A stretch of 64,000 bases of DNA from Coccinella septempunctata (GCF_907165205.1 NC_058193.1:35043521-35107520); one strand, 5' to 3'; positions 1 through 13,431 are shown, numbered from the stretch's first letter. Notes: generated from the letters alone by a model not told the origin. A program made the numbers and translations.

Positions 1-74
1 CTAAGCTCTTGTATAACACAATTGTTTGGTGATAATTATGTGTTAGTTATTGAAATATTTTCATTCATTCTCAC

Positions 75-939
75 CTAATGATTCAACGTTATCGATCTGG
101 TCCTGTTTCTTCATTTCAATGAGAATATCCAACAAATCGTTCCTGACGAACTTGGTTTTCTCCCTATCCTTCATAGTCCTCCAGAAGACGTCCCTGAAGA
201 AGTTACTCGATAAACCATCGATGAAACTCATCCTCAACAAGTGTACCAACTTGGGCGCTATGAAGAAGCACGTAGTCTGAATTGCATGCCAGACAAACTG
301 CCAGTTGTAAATTCTCCTTGCTATAACTCTAAATGGGGCATCTTCTTGCTCAAAACAACCGGCTTCTAAACCAAACGATGTGGAAGTTATTGCATCAGTA
401 GTGAATTTTCCGCAGAGTTCTCGAACTTCCAGGTTTTCATGTTTTATTTTCTTCCTCACATAATCAACCATGTCTTCTGCACATTTGATCATCAGCTTAG
501 ACATCAATTTCATTTTTCCGGAGGAGAAGGCTGGTGTCATTCTCCTCCTAATATCCCTCCATCTAGGAGTTTTCATCAGGAATAGTATGTTAGATCCTAT
601 TGCGTCATGCGCCTCGTTATTGGTCATTGTTCTATTGAGGAAGTGATCAAAATCCTTGATCAGTATGTTTCTTATGAGATCCAAATCGTTCACCATCAGG
701 CAGGGTTCGTCCAAGATGAAGAAACCTATGAAGGGTTCCTTGGTGGTTTCATACACTGACCTACAGAATTCGCCAATGGTGGTTTTCCACAGGCACACGT
801 CTCTCAAGTTTCCAAATATTGGCTCAGGTTTCAAAAATGGTATCTTACGTTTCTTCCAATGTTTGAAATTCCTCGTCATGTAAATATAAAAAATGATACT
901 CAAGATTACCAAGAGCAATCCGGTGTACAGAGCAATCAT
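75..939 (-). CDS. Cytochrome P450, CYP6-like (clan 3), N-terminal exon, partial gene
   Basis: Membrane-anchored microsomal monooxygenase of the type that oxidises xenobiotics, hormones or lipids in the endoplasmic reticulum. The exon gives 288 residues: an N-terminal anchor helix (about residues 3-21), a basic stop-transfer patch (HWKKRK), a PxPxxGN-like hinge (KPEPIFGN), and the C-helix WRDIRRRMTPAFSSGKMK, whose WxxxR pattern contacts the haem propionates. CGKFTTDAITSTSFG is the typical clan-3 helix-E/F region. The I-helix, ExxR and haem-cysteine motifs are absent because the exon ends at a GTGAGA donor at 74/73 and the rest lies left of the window. A TTTCAG acceptor about 20 bases upstream of the ATG suggests a 5'UTR intron. 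The subfamily cannot be fixed from this part alone. Confidence 0.9.
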
Positions 940-3900
940 CCTGTTTTCACTGCACTACCTGAAATCAAACAATATTTCAGGTTATTTCTAAGTTGGTTAA
1001 AAAAATTCCATATAATAGGAACGAAAATAATTTCAAAACTGATTACTGATTAAAAAAATTGGTTCATTGAAATGCTCGGAAACTTTCATAATCATCACTC
1101 ATCGATTTTGAATAAAATTTCATTATTTCATATCACAACAAAGTGCGCAATAAACGAATTGATAAGTCTACTAAGGGTCAATCCCTTAGGGTTAAGTTTT
1201 GTATCTACATTGTTTCGAGCTATGCAATGAAAGACAGAAAACACACGTTTCAGGAATATATTCAGATAGCTCAATCAATAACAACATAGATAATAAACTT
1301 GCATATCAATTTGTTATTACATTAGTGACGTATTGACAAGGAATTCCAATTTTACCTTCTCACTTTCGTTCATATACAACAATTGTACGATCCTCAATGA
1401 AATTTTGAAATGGATTAATAAAAAATATGCGCATTTCAGTAATTGTATATATAACATAAGCTGCTGGATGTTATAACCGAAAAATCAATTGTTTATAAAT
1501 TGTCATTTACCTCAGCAAGTGTACACAAACAAAAATTAACTGCTCACGAATCTCAGTTTCGACAGTCTAGACAAATTTCACACGAGCCACAAGAATCAAC
1601 TGCATATAACTATGATTAGACTATATTGTACCGAATTGTTGCTTGAAATTAATGAACCCTTGCGATAAACAACATAAACATCATTTATCGAATCTCTTTT
1701 TAATGATGGACTTGATGAAACAATTATCAAATTTTTATCATTTATGTTGTATAAATATTTCAGCTGACCTGATTTACTGTGAACCCATAAGACCTATAAG
1801 AAGTTCATCTAGTTCCCCTATAGAGCTCAGTCATACCAGGAAAAAACAAAAAAGATTCTGAATTTCACACGAAGATTTATCATTCTTCTTCGAAATATTC
1901 AAATAAAAGTGAGGAGGTGAAAGAATTAAGAAGTTTATCGGAAATGTTTCTACATGTGTGTGTTTCGTTGTCACAAAAGCATCTTCAGGTGGGTGAAGGT
2001 GAACTGGAAGACTTGGAAGAGATTAAAATATGGAATTATCATAAAATGGTTTTCAACTGTTCAAATTGAACGACTTGATTTATCTTAATGTGCAAAATAT
2101 CCTTATTGGCTTAAATTAACTTCCTTTTAGGTCACTCAACTCAAGATATCCCCCCCATTTTTGAGTTTTCGACCAGATTTCAGTTGCTAGGAAGGTAATG
2201 GCAATTAGTACAATCAGTATTTGGTGATAGCTCTCAGAGAGGGAAGTAGGTACTTGAAAAAAATTACCAATAGCATTCAGATCAGAATTGAGATTTTTCC
2301 AACCTGAATGAAAAATGATCAATAAGTGATCAGTAGTTGAAATCTCTGAATTGATGGATGCAAGAAATGTATTTCTAGTAAATGATATCACCCACCATTT
2401 ATATCAAAGCCATCTAGCCCCTGAGAAGTTTGCAACTGAAGATACACTTCTCTAGCATAGAGGACAGAAATACTCTCTCATTGTAAATAGGACGAGTTCC
2501 TCGAAAATTTGAATCAAGTTGAGTCAGAAATAAAGGAATAAGTTTCCTTTTCGATTCCGCTGAAATGCCTCCTAATTCCCAAAACTGCCAAATTCAAATG
2601 AGATGTTCAGTGTTTGCCTCGGGTATTAAAAACACGTTTAAATTAATGAGTAACATTTTTGGGTGTGACCAGAGAACCGAGATATTAAATTATAAGATCC
2701 ATCCGTATAATTTATAGAAAGATTCTCTTGATTGAATTCATATAAATAATTTTTTTTCAGTACAATCGAATTTCTACTACAGTGGGGTCGGACCTTGTAA
2801 CTGAAACTCGTTTAAAAGTTTCTTCTGTGTCTGTTAACAAGTATTCACGCAGATGTTGAGTTCATCTTTTCAACAATAATGAAAAAATTTATTTGAAAAC
2901 AAATAAGAATTGCTGCCTGCATTCAAAATTTCGAAATACTGGAACATTAGAGATTATTGTTGAAAAAAGTCTACTCTGTTACACATTCCACTTCGATTTC
3001 GAAGACATGCAGACACTTCTTCATTATCTTGATCTTGATGATTTGGTGAATGCGCGATACACTTTCATACCGATTGTACTGATGACGAAATGATTTGATA
3101 GGCGAAGAAATATCTAGAGAGGATAAGATATAAGCCGAAAATAACCAATTTCAAAAGAAAAATCGCCATAGTAAACTACGTATTTCAAAAAAATAAATTT
3201 GGAATTGGAATCCTCTTCATTCAGGTTTCGAAATCCTTTTTCAATACTCCTTGACGAATATATTCTAAAGGCCTTTTTCCTTCAATAAGTATATGTTATA
3301 TACATTCTATTTTACATCATTGCCATTCGGACTATACGAACTCCAACTTTCACTATCAATAGAGTAGTGTCAATGATGAATTTTGAATTTTCAGCTCAGA
3401 CTGACTTAAAAGCTCTCAATTTCTTTCAGAGATTGAAAATTATTAGTACCTATCGTATAATTCGATCTGCTTCGTAGAAACTTATTTCTATGCAGGCTGG
3501 ACAAAGCGATAATGTGATAATTTATTCTGCTTTCCTTCAGATTCCAGAGAAACTTTAGAGTGCTAAAATATTCACTACTATCGATTTCGATATTTCGATC
3601 CCAATATGATCTTCAATATTGACTTTTCATTGAGAACTCCAAAACTTGAGTGAAAGTGGCAAGAGATACCGTTAATCCTTGCGCAATTCTTGAGAGTACT
3701 ATCTTTAAGTGAAAGTAAGGAACTTGAAACATTTTGCCATCCTTTCAGTGAAGATTCTGTTCTGCGAGAATTGACATTGCAAGGGTGCAGAAGCTTTTCT
3801 GAATGTACCCTAGTCGAATCTCAATATTCAGCAAGCAAATTAAACAATCCAAAACATTGCTAATAATTATCACGAAATGTCTTCGTATTGGCACCATTTT

Positions 3901-5980
3901 CTTCAAAATTACAGAATGAACTTTTGGTCATGTGAATACTGATTAGCTTATTTGATCCTTATTGTTTCGCAAGGTGTTCATGAATTCATGAAGGGGTGCT
4001 TCTTTGTCACAAAATAATAAACAATAAAAGGAGGAACCTTTACAAATCAAAAGGGCATAAGAATAGCATTCTTTGTCGAACAAGAAACCATTGCAGTGAA
4101 TTTAACGATGTATTCATGTGGAAAACTAAACGAATAATATTTTCAAGAGAAGTTTTCCACTAAGAAACTTGTTTCGCTATCAAAATGAAACCTTTTTCAA
4201 GTTCGTAAAGGAAATTGAAGATATCCTGATAGACAAACACGTAGGCATATAATCCTAGTGAAAATCATATAATTCAGTTATTCGCTTTAATTATGGATTT
4301 TCATCGAAAATCGTCCATATCAATATTTATCAGTCGATGGAGGATTTGTAAAGGGAAATATTTGAAAATGCATTTCACATTCTTAAATATGAAGTATTGT
4401 TTAAGATTCAACTGTATTCCCTATAATGATGGGGATATACATAAATATAAAACCCTTAGAATATTCCTTGGAATACATGAAGTGAAATTAAAGAAGAGAT
4501 ATGTCTTCCAAACTTTGTTCATCAAAACCTTCATTCCTTCATCCAAACTTTCCATTTCTCAACTAAAACTACTCAAAAAAGTCAAGCAGGTGGTTGAAAT
4601 GAATTTTCACCGATGTACATTTTTTTTCTGGTAACAAAGTGAAAGTTCGCATCTACTGCCGACCATAGCTACCACCATGGAACAACCATCTGTTCCATAG
4701 CCCCAAACGAATGGCATACAATCATTTGAGAAATTTATATTTGTACCTTTCAACCGAGTATCCGCATCTCAGCGTGTATCCTTTTCTACTTGACCTTCTT
4801 CAATGGGAACACTTTCTAATTTCTCACACCCATCACAACCTGAATGAAGGTTGAAATATCATCTTGAACTTGAGGATGAGGAGTTTATATATAAAGGGGG
4901 ACCGAAAGTTAGGCCATTTGTTGACTGGTCGTATTTTCACGTTGGAAATGCTAGATACTACAATTTTCAAGGTGGTCATTCAGTTTTTCAGAGGCTGAGT
5001 GCGATTCTTCAAGTTTTTCCTGAAAAAATCAAACATCTCTTCGAATTTAAGACCTTAAGAATATATTATACATAGAAGAGAAATAGTTCAACAAGAAATA
5101 TTTTGCAATTCCTGAGCTATAAGAAATAAAGTAAGTAACAGCAATTATTCCACGAATTATTTGGATTAGAGACAACAAGGAATTAATATTTATACGTTGA
5201 AACATTGCCTTTGCTTGAAATATCAAGAAACACTAGGAATATTTTACTGGTTTTTCGCCATCATATCATTGCATCTTCACAAACCGTCTCAACACAAACA
5301 CAATTATAATTTTCGGACATATTTGAAATGATTTCGAAATCTTTCTCTTGTGGTCCTTCACATATGGGCACCCTGTATAGTGTATACATCCACTTAGCCG
5401 GAAGGTCCGGCATCCATTGATTCTGCGGCTCTTCCCGTCTCACGAGAACCAGTCTCCTCCAACTGGGTCAGTGTACAACTAGGTGAAATTGATTCATTGA
5501 ACTTGAGAAAACAAGAACAAGAAACATGTGAAACGCAAGGTTGGAGAAATTTGTTGGAGCTGCTGGAATTCAGGTCAATGTTATAAAAAGACGGATGTAA
5601 GTTCAAGACAGCTTTCCTTGAGGTGGATGCTCTCACTCAAGGAGAAGGGGTGGGGAGCTGCAGAAGGGGGAGGCACCACCTCTCATGCAGGAGTCTTTAT
5701 ATTGTAGCAGGAGCTGCAGTTGAAAGGAGAAGTTGCAAAGATGGAGAGGGAGAAGCATCAAGAAACTTCCTACACTCCCATGTATCATTTTCAGATATTT
5801 CAGTACATTTCGTTGAGAAATGACTTCTGAATCCAGCAGAGAAGTTGTTATCTATTCAAATCTGCTATCCCATTCCCATTTTTCATTGGCAATCAATACC
5901 CTGTATAGAATAGCACTTTCCACTCCACAAATTCCATCTCTCGAAAATAGGAAAAGAATGCAAACGATCTATTGCAACCA
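940..5980. other. Intergenic, P450 5' side to OsiA 3' end
   Basis: About 5 kb of AT-rich sequence with no supportable gene. It holds one copy of a dispersed repeat motif (1961-1993, shared with 44679-44720) and a 20-base word at 4286-4305 that recurs at 25587-25606. A TATA-like run (TTTATATATAAAGG) sits near 4886 but no recognisable coding exon follows it. The 5636-5760 stretch is purine- and GC-richer than its surroundings, without a recognisable product. Confidence 0.5.
1961..1993. repeat. Dispersed repeat motif, copy 1
   Basis: The sequence TGTTTCGttgTCACAAaAGC followed by ATCTTCAGGTGgGTGAA matches 44679-44720 with a few substitutions. A shorter match to its first part occurs near 4166. 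It is probably a fragment of an older transposable element; I see no coding sequence attached to it. Confidence 0.45.
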
Positions 5981-5984
5981 AACT

Positions 5985-5990
5985 TTTATT
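5985..5990 (-). other. Poly(A) signal candidate for OsiA
   Basis: AATAAA on the minus strand, about 540 bases after the OsiA stop codon. The 3'UTR between has no other gene. Other AATAAA words lie nearby, so the exact end is inferred. Confidence 0.4.
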
Positions 5991-6526
5991 TTCCATCATA
6001 AATATATACATAGCACAATATACGTGAACAATAAAATAAATAAAATAAATAGGGGACACTTCTTCGAAAATGATGGATAAGTATTTGATGGCAAACTGAG
6101 TCTTGAACTCTCTTTGAGAGACCTCAAAAGCTGACTATCCACTCAGTACAGACTCATTGAAAATTACAGACACAGTATGCATCTTTAACTTGTGCCCACA
6201 CACTCAAATTTAAATTCAAATTTAATTTCGATCTACTCATTCCATGACAATCACTCAAAATATTATCTGCAGTTCAAACTCAACCTGTTTCAGGTCTTGA
6301 ACTTATAATTTCTCCCTTTTTCATCTTAATAAAATGATGCATATAAATGAAAATCACAGAGTTAGCATCTAGGAAGCATTTCAAAGCATCGACCAAGTGA
6401 AAATATTGATTTTTCGTTTGCGGTGGTGAATTGACTTAAATTATTGTATTCTCATAGGAATCAAAGGTACCAAATACCTAAATTGATTTTCGAAGAATTT
6501 AAAAATGTCATACTTATATAGTTTTC

Positions 6527-8602
6527 CTACTTGAACTCTTTCCAAGCTCTGTAGGCCAACTGGTCCACATCCCTCTTCCTCCTGTAGTCGTGCAGCTCGT
6601 GTCCATGACCATGATGAGCGGCGTGTATGACTGTATGACCTTCGTGGTGGTCATCCGAGTGTACCAGCTTCTTGATACCAATGATGGCTGATAAAGTCAG
6701 GGCCAGCACCGAAACGAATAGAGCTTTCTTGGCCAGCAGCGCCACTCCACCGAGACCAAGGGTTGCCAACATTTTGCCCATCATGACTCCGGCCATCATG
6801 ACTCCGGTACTCATGCCTCCTCCACCCCCTCCATTTCCGTTCCTCCTGCGACCGGTGACAACTGAAAATGAGGAGAAAATGATGAAGAAAAGCATAGACT
6901 TACTACAGATAATTTTCGATTGTTTTCATATCGATTCATTCCTGAATTTCAGAAAATTGTATCGCCAAACTGTACTTTTAAAGATTTGTAGTCCACAATG
7001 AATTCATTCCACCGTTAAATTTCCTACAATTTCTTCTGAAACGTGAAAAATAAAATCCTACACATTTACGATAGTTTCATTTGATGTTCCTAATTCTAAA
7101 CCCTTGAAATTCATGGCTATTTTTTTATTCAACACTGACGAATTTCTGGCCAGAAGAACTAGGAATATCTGAATGCCTTTATAATATTTTTGTTCTCTAT
7201 TTTGAAGTCAATCCACAAAACACTCATAATAACCTATTAACTATTCATCTAGATGCGACTGTGTGTATTAAACAGATTGTTGTACGGTCAAAACAAAAGA
7301 TACACACGTGTAAAATTTTGAATGCCAAATTGTGGTCTTTCGAGTCTTCTTGAGGCTCAAAAGATTAAAGTATCTTAAAAGAAACCTGGGTTACAAGCCT
7401 AGGCAATGTAACTATCTATACTTTTCGATTTATCTTTCTGGATTATGCAAGTAGAACACTAAAAAAATGAATCAAAGGCTCGCCTTCAATTGCTATTGAT
7501 GTCGACAGGATATTTGTCTGCTTGTCGGTATCAATTCATAATGTCCTTGGAAATCCTGTTGAATTGATGGAATTTGCGTCGAATTCACTGTGATGTAATT
7601 TTAATTAAGGCAGAATAAAGATGAACCACCCTTTGAAGCGTATATACATGAAAGGTACTGCAGGATGACTTGCAAATATTGAACGAGGGTGAATATTAAA
7701 TATTTCGGTACACTGAGGACTTGATTCGATTATATTTCCGGATTCGTGTCGTTTTGCGAGAACCAAACTGGAGTAAGAACACCAACAGCTAGTGTTAGTC
7801 GAAATTCTTCTCTACTTTCCATAGGGTGAACAAACCATCTTTGACACCTATGATCACGAAGCTTCAATATTTTCAATAATAGTTTGTTTTCTATCAAACC
7901 GCAATTTTATATTACCACTAAGGGAAGAATAATATTAACTGAATGACAATTTCTCAGAAAATTGATAAGGATTTATGAACACCACTAGAAATTACAAAAC
8001 TGGGACTCAACTAACTAAAAAAATTGCGACCTTATTAAAGTCAGCTGATAAGAAATGCCCTAGTAGGCTTAAAAAGCAAAAGGTGAAGAACTTTAACTCA
8101 ACCTCCAAGATGTTGATGCAAATAAACATTCAGAATGTCATTATCAAATCAATTAGACAAGAACAGTTTTGTAGCATAGCTGAATAAAACCTTAGAATAC
8201 CAAGAATCGCTGCACTACCCCTTCATCTGGACAAATGTCACATTTACCTTCGTTGCTCTCATCTATATCCTCTATGGCCTCCTTGAAAGACCTCCCAAAC
8301 TCCTCCCCTGGCATCAGTTCCGGCAACTTAATCCTTATTTCGTGACTCTGCAAGTAGTTCTCGATAGCACCCAACACTGTCTTGTCCTTATTCAAAGACC
8401 TCCCCATATGGTCACTTTTAATGGACACCAGGTGTACCCCCTCACTCAACTTTATGTCCTCCGGTTGCGTGTTCAGGTAATGTATGAAAAATTTCCCAAG
8501 GACGTGGGTTCCTTTTCCGAAATCTAATCCTTCAGAGGCACCTTTCACCGAAACTATTGATAAGACGCACAAGGGCACTAGTAAAACAAGATGAGAGATC
8601 AT
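6527..8602 (-). CDS. OsiA: Osiris family (DUF1676) protein, two exons, 229 aa
   Basis: Coding exons 8602-8248 and 6861-6527 join in phase (donor GGTAAA at 8247, acceptor TTTTCAG before 6861). The protein opens with a signal peptide (MISHLVLLVPLCVLSIVSVKG), then a soluble segment including GRSLNKDKTVLGAIENYL and IRIKLPELMPGEEFGRSFK, a basic/glycine linker (GRRRNGNGGGGGG), a long Met/Leu/Ala-rich hydrophobic segment ending GIKKL, a His-rich stretch, and VDQLAYRAW, a version of the C-terminal AQxLAY motif of Osiris proteins. I chose this Met rather than one 29 codons upstream because the signal peptide starts here and a TATA run (8656-8665) lies about 55 bases upstream. The paired cysteines usual after the signal peptide are missing. 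Osiris proteins are insect-enriched secretory or endosomal proteins of cuticle-forming epithelia. The paralogue number is not assigned. Confidence 0.87.
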
Positions 8603-8654
8603 GGTGTTTGTATCTCTAGGGACGTACATCAAATAGATAAGCCTTACTAATCTG

Positions 8655-8666
8655 TTATATATATTG
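8655..8666 (-). promoter_or_regulatory. TATA-like element of OsiA
   Basis: TATATATAA on the minus strand about 55 bases before the OsiA ATG, leaving a short 5'UTR. This spacing supports the chosen start. Confidence 0.5.
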
Positions 8667-8689
8667 GTTGAAAGGGAAAAAATTGACAA

Positions 8690-9940
8690 GAACTTTTCAT
8701 TATTGCTACTTAGTGGAGCATACTATCTTGAAATAAAAGAAATAAGTAACCAGATCAAGTTTGAGCTGAAGTATGACCTGAATGTCTACCTTTTGCTGAG
8801 ATCTGCATGAGGAGTCCGTTCTAGTGTCAGGACTGGCCTTAGTTCAATGTTGATTTCACATGCATCAAGAGCATTAGTTACTTTCATCAAGCCATATCAA
8901 TCAGGATATTCCAAAAGGGAATATTCACAACCCTTTTCATTAGGAGACACTCTCTTAGAATTGACCACCTCTCCATCAGCGATTCGTACATCTCTTAAAG
9001 AATGAGGGATTTTGGTCAACCCAAATTGAAAATTGTGGAGAATTCTGGAAAGAAGGACACCTAAGAATAACAACAAAAATGGACAACTGGAAATATAAAT
9101 TGAGAAGTGAACTGCATAACTCAAATGCGTGTTTTCCTTTCTCTAAACAGTTTCTTGTAGGTACATTTTCCTGTAGCACAAAAACTTTCTGTGCAAATTG
9201 AGGGAATTTGTGCTCCTAGCACCCAGGGAGTCCCAGGATTACTGAGAATAAATTCTGTCCTTTTTTCAGAGGGACTAAATCAATAATCAATTCTTATATC
9301 GATCGTTCCATAACGTGATTAAACGTGAAAATTTTTCTAAATTGTGTTGTGAAAGTTTCAGTGTTACACACTGTATTTCTCGAACGATATATCCGAAATT
9401 CCCAAGCCAGCATGATCCATACACAATGCTCTATAATCATACCGAATGATTTCAAAAAGATTCCTTTGTTTCCATTGAATTTATCATATCTCCAGAGATT
9501 GTCCCATAGGGACATTCAACCCTGATGGAACTCTCTCAAGGTCTTCCACTAACCATACAGACGCTCCTAATGGGATCATATAATCTTCTTGATTCCGATT
9601 TTACGAGCTCCAATGCCATCCTATTTTTCCACGACCCGGCAACGATTCCCCAAAGGCCATTTTCAACCCTTGCGGGTGCTGAGTCCGACCCTGACGCGTC
9701 GTCCTGGAACGACAAGTCGATAAGTCTTCTTTTTCATCATATCCACAAACTAACTCGGTCAGTAAATCGAAGAATGTTATTAGATTTAATTGAGGCTCGG
9801 AAGGAAAGACAAATATGCCTGATTCTGAATAGAAGGGTAACGCCCAGAATGCAATTCAACGCACTCATGCAGAGGCTAGAAGGGGTTTGACCATAAACGC
9901 GTATTCTCACATTCTCGTTGAAATAGTAGACGGCCATATA
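8690..9940. other. Divergent intergenic region OsiA/OsiB, left part
   Basis: Shared upstream DNA between the divergent OsiA and OsiB starts. A stretch near 9525-9890 is open on the plus strand and more GC-rich than its flanks, but the translation resembles nothing I know and shows no splice context. I see nothing else. Confidence 0.4.
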
Positions 9941-9947
9941 GCTTATA

Positions 9948-10450
9948 CAGGGTGAGTCTTTGACTCGTACAAATATTTAAACAGTAGATTCTTGAGGTTA
10001 AGAGAAATACTTTTTTCCTATACCTTTTTTTCCGATTCGACCCTGATAAAAAGCCATACTTAGCCATTTAAGTTTTCAAAATCAGCTGTGCCACCCCTGG
10101 AAAAACATAATTACCTTCAGAATAACTAGCTGAATCTGTGACACATATGTGGATCTTTTAAACAGAGTTGGGTTCTTTGATTTTTTGGTATTTTTATGGG
10201 ACGTAATAATGAGAAAACTGGAAGACGTGGGTGATATCTTGCGTTCGAAAAATATCCATCCAATAAATGGAAAACTATATTCCGAAATTCATTTCATTCG
10301 ATGAAGCCGTTTGTGAGATAAAACTGAAAATATAATTTTCTTATGGGTTTCAAACAGCCTGTATCTTTCAAACCGAGCCGATTCGGAAAAAATGGAATAA
10401 GAAAAAAGTGTTTCTTTTGACCCCAAGAATATACTGTTAAAATATCGAAG
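9948..10450 (+). mobile_element. TA-flanked MITE, CAGGGTGAGTC family, copy 1 (decayed right end)
   Basis: It begins after TA with CAGGGTGAGTCTTTGACTCG, the same start as 43679 and (diverged) 60880. The body shares long stretches with those copies, such as TTTTGGTATTTTTATGG and the word TTTCAAACCGAG. The right end reads AAGAATATACTGTTAAAATA and then loses the expected GAGTCACCCTG-type end, so the right terminus is mutated or missing. There is no coding capacity. TA flanks and inverted ends elsewhere in the family point to a Tc1/mariner-mobilised non-autonomous element. Confidence 0.75.
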
Positions 10451-11700
10451 ACCTACCCTTTATATTTCTAGAATTATAGGTTACGTTTTGGACATCACAT
10501 TTTGACAAGACACAACTTAAAAACGATGAATTTTGCTCTCATGATCATTTTGTTCATATGGATGAAGAGTATGAGAAAATGTTTAGCTTTTCGATGATCA
10601 TGTTTCTGAAAATGAACCAGTTTAATTGACAGATTCATCACCAACTTTGCTATGATTCCTTTCATAATGGGGATGAAATTTTTTGTGACCGAAACCTATT
10701 CCACGAATTCGCAAGAAACCATGAAATTTCATGAAATATTCACAATTCTTCATCAGCATGCTCGATGGATATGCGGACTTCGCATTTGAATTACCGATTT
10801 TAATTAATTGAATGGAATTCTTCGGCGTACTTCATCTGAGAGAAATTACTCTGGTTTTCATAAGTGTAACAGTTGTATCCGCGATAAACTTGTTTTCTCT
10901 CTAAAATACGATTTAGAACGTTGGTATATCGTAGAAAATGGAAGCATCTGTGCAGTTCCGCGATTTCTATTCATTTCACGAAGATCTTATCCGGATAATG
11001 AAAAAATGATTCATTATGTAGCAACAGATTGACAATGGAAGAAAAGCAATATTTTTCGTCCAAAAACATGTCACAAAAGGCTGTAAGGAAAAGAGATCTG
11101 AGCCAAATGCTCAAATTCCTAGAAATATTGAAATAAATCAATAGTTTCTTCAGATAACTATTACAAAACTATAAAAAGTTCATTTTCAGATTGTAAAATA
11201 ATTGGAATCGAAGTCTCATCAGACTGTCATTTCTTAAGGGATAACTAGAGGGAGTAGTAGATTTCAAAGCTAGAGGGGTTGAAAATGAAGTTGAAAAGTG
11301 AAATTCTCAAAAAAAGGAATGGATCCTGATGTAAGAAAATCAAACTAAACACGAGAAATCAAGGCTTTCATTCTCATTTATAACTTAGAATCTTCTTATC
11401 CATGGGAATAACTATTTTACACTGTTTAACTTAAAGAAAAAGTGTGATTTTCGTGTACTTTTCTAATTCACCTTTGCTACAGAATAAAATTGAAATATGT
11501 ATTTGTAAGTCGAGCTAACAGATGACATATAAACTGTAAATAGTCCTTACGTATCTAGAGGAAGAGTATATCTAATCACTCTCAATCTATTAATCAAACG
11601 TTTCTCCCAAATATCATCATCAAGTTACTAATTACTGTAGTTGCATTCCTTCATTCAAGATATCTTCTCCTCACCTACTAGCAATGCACGCAATTCAGTT
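10451..11700. other. OsiB upstream region
   Basis: About 1.2 kb of AT-rich DNA before OsiB with no gene I can support. Confidence 0.4.
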
Positions 11701-11723
11701 AAGCTTCGCTAAATATTGCGAAA

Positions 11724-11730
11724 GATAAAA
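11724..11730 (+). promoter_or_regulatory. TATA-like element of OsiB
   Basis: GATAAAA lies about 45 bases before the OsiB ATG, a plausible core promoter position. This is a weak match and an inference from spacing. Confidence 0.35.
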
Positions 11731-11768
11731 ACTGCCGATGGTGATTTTTCTCGATCATTTTAATCAAG

Positions 11769-13423
11769 ATGTGTCTACGTTTAGTGTTGTGTTTCAGTGT
11801 TATCGTGTCATACGCTCAGGCTAGCTGGGTGGAGGACCTGTACTCTCCTAGGGGCTTAGATCTAGGGGCTGGTTTTTCCGTACAACTCGAGAAACACAAT
11901 TCTTCGGATTCAGCTCCTTTCCTCGAGAAGAATACGATGAAGATGAACTTCGCCAACTATGGAGTGTCCATTTCGAAGGATACGAGGAGAAATGTGATAG
12001 AGTTGGACTTGTTGCGACAGGATCTTGGAAAAGGTATGGATTTTCATGTCTTTTGCTGGACAATTCTTCTGTGGAGAAATTATTTGAGGAACAACAGGAT
12101 CAATTCTGGTCAAAGGCAACTCTCATCTGGTTTAACTCCAAATTATCTTGGAAAATATTGAATTTCTAGGGTGTTAGCGTTTGGAAACGGTGACCACTAG
12201 TTTTAGTCACAGCTGCATCGGGATTCTGTAGGAACATGGCTAGTTTTTCATGTGAAAAAAATTGTGGAACGAAGAAAGTTTGCTTGGAGGGACAAGTAAA
12301 AGTATTTTTCTTCACTAGAGGTATGCCAAATTAAATCAGACTGTTTAGGGAATCATCTAGTTGAGCCAAATATGTAGGTACACATATACACACTGATTCT
12401 GGCATTGATTTCTACATATATATGTGGGCAAAGCTGGGCATAGAGATATTTTTTTATATCGGAAAGTTCAAGGAAAATTCAAGGCACTGAAAATCAAATC
12501 TCATAGGAAAGTAACAATTCTGGTAACTCTTTTTTACTGGGCAAACTCTAAAAACCATTATTGATTCCAATTATTATTCAATATATTTCGCGAATTTTTC
12601 CCCTCATAAAGAGGAAAATCAATCATGAAAAAAGCTCGTTTCCAAAACAACAAGGACGTGGGAGAAAATGTTAGATGGAAAGATGAAACCTCAGTCGAAC
12701 GAATAAATCAATTTGGGTCCGCACTCCTGGGATGTTTTTCCGCACAGAAAATACCCGATTTCCCCTCTTTTCTTCGTGTTAACGATCTCCTATCATTTCA
12801 GGAAGAGCCCAGAAGATGGGGAACATGATCCTTCCGGCCATAATTGGATTCAAGGCTGCAGGATTAACGTCAATCATTCTGTTCACGATGAAAGTGCTGG
12901 TTGTGAAGGCGTTCATGGTGGCCAAATTCGCTCTCTTGATTTCATCCGCGATCTTCGTGAAAAAATTCTTCTTCCAAGAGCACCACCACGAGCCCACCTA
13001 CGTGGAAATAGAGCATCATGAGCCAGAAGCCCATCCGATGTTCGTCAGTAATGAAGGTGAGTAAATTTTCATCCTTCACAATCAGAGGATGGGTGGATTT
13101 AAATCCAGTGAAAAAATGACACGTATTTGCATCCTGTGATCAAAATATTTTGAATTGATGAAGGAAAATTGATCAATTGTGACATTTCAGGTGGTAACGA
13201 AGGCCATGGGACTTCCAACTATTTAGCATACGCAAACTACGTCCCAAGTGCTGCGGCTCAAACACAAGTAGTAAATTATGCAGTTGAGGCTCCAACGGCT
13301 AATTTTTCTGGTGCTGGCCAACAGCAGATTATTGTTCCTATTGCTGGAAAAAGGTCAGATGAGAAGAGGATACCGAAGCTACCGCTTTACACAATCAGGA
13401 AATATACGGTCCATAGCGCTTAG
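11769..13423 (+). CDS. OsiB: Osiris family protein, three exons, 250 aa
   Basis: Exons 11769-12033, 12802-13056 and 13191-13423 join in phase: both introns interrupt a codon after its first base and both junctions rebuild glycine. The protein has a signal peptide (MCLRLVLCFSVIVSYAQAS), a soluble segment, a basic junction (GRAQKMG), a long hydrophobic segment (MILPAIIGFKAAGLTSI... to ISSAIFVKKFF), a His/Glu-rich stretch (HHHEPTYVEIEHHEPE), then SNYLAYANYV, matching the AQxLAY-type C-terminal motif, and a 50-residue tail with a KR dibasic site. The mature N-terminal part has no cysteine, so the two-cysteine region of typical Osiris members is absent. Role by family: secreted or endosomal protein of cuticle-forming cells. 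A candidate 3'UTR intron (13432-13678) and an AATAAA at 13901 follow. It is divergent from OsiA and convergent with OsiC. Confidence 0.87.
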
Positions 13424-13431
13424 ACACGAAA

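Noticed and set aside
2116..2391. 91-codon minus-strand ORF upstream of the P450
   Set aside because: One hydrophobic stretch but no family resemblance, and no P450 motif.
4293..4634. 113-codon plus-strand ORF
   Set aside because: AT-rich, no domain, signal peptide or splice context; composition is the same as flanking noise and its start is a dispersed repeat word.
9525..9890. 121-codon plus-strand ORF between OsiA and OsiB
   Set aside because: GC somewhat raised, but the product has no recognisable feature and the opposite strand is equally open in part.
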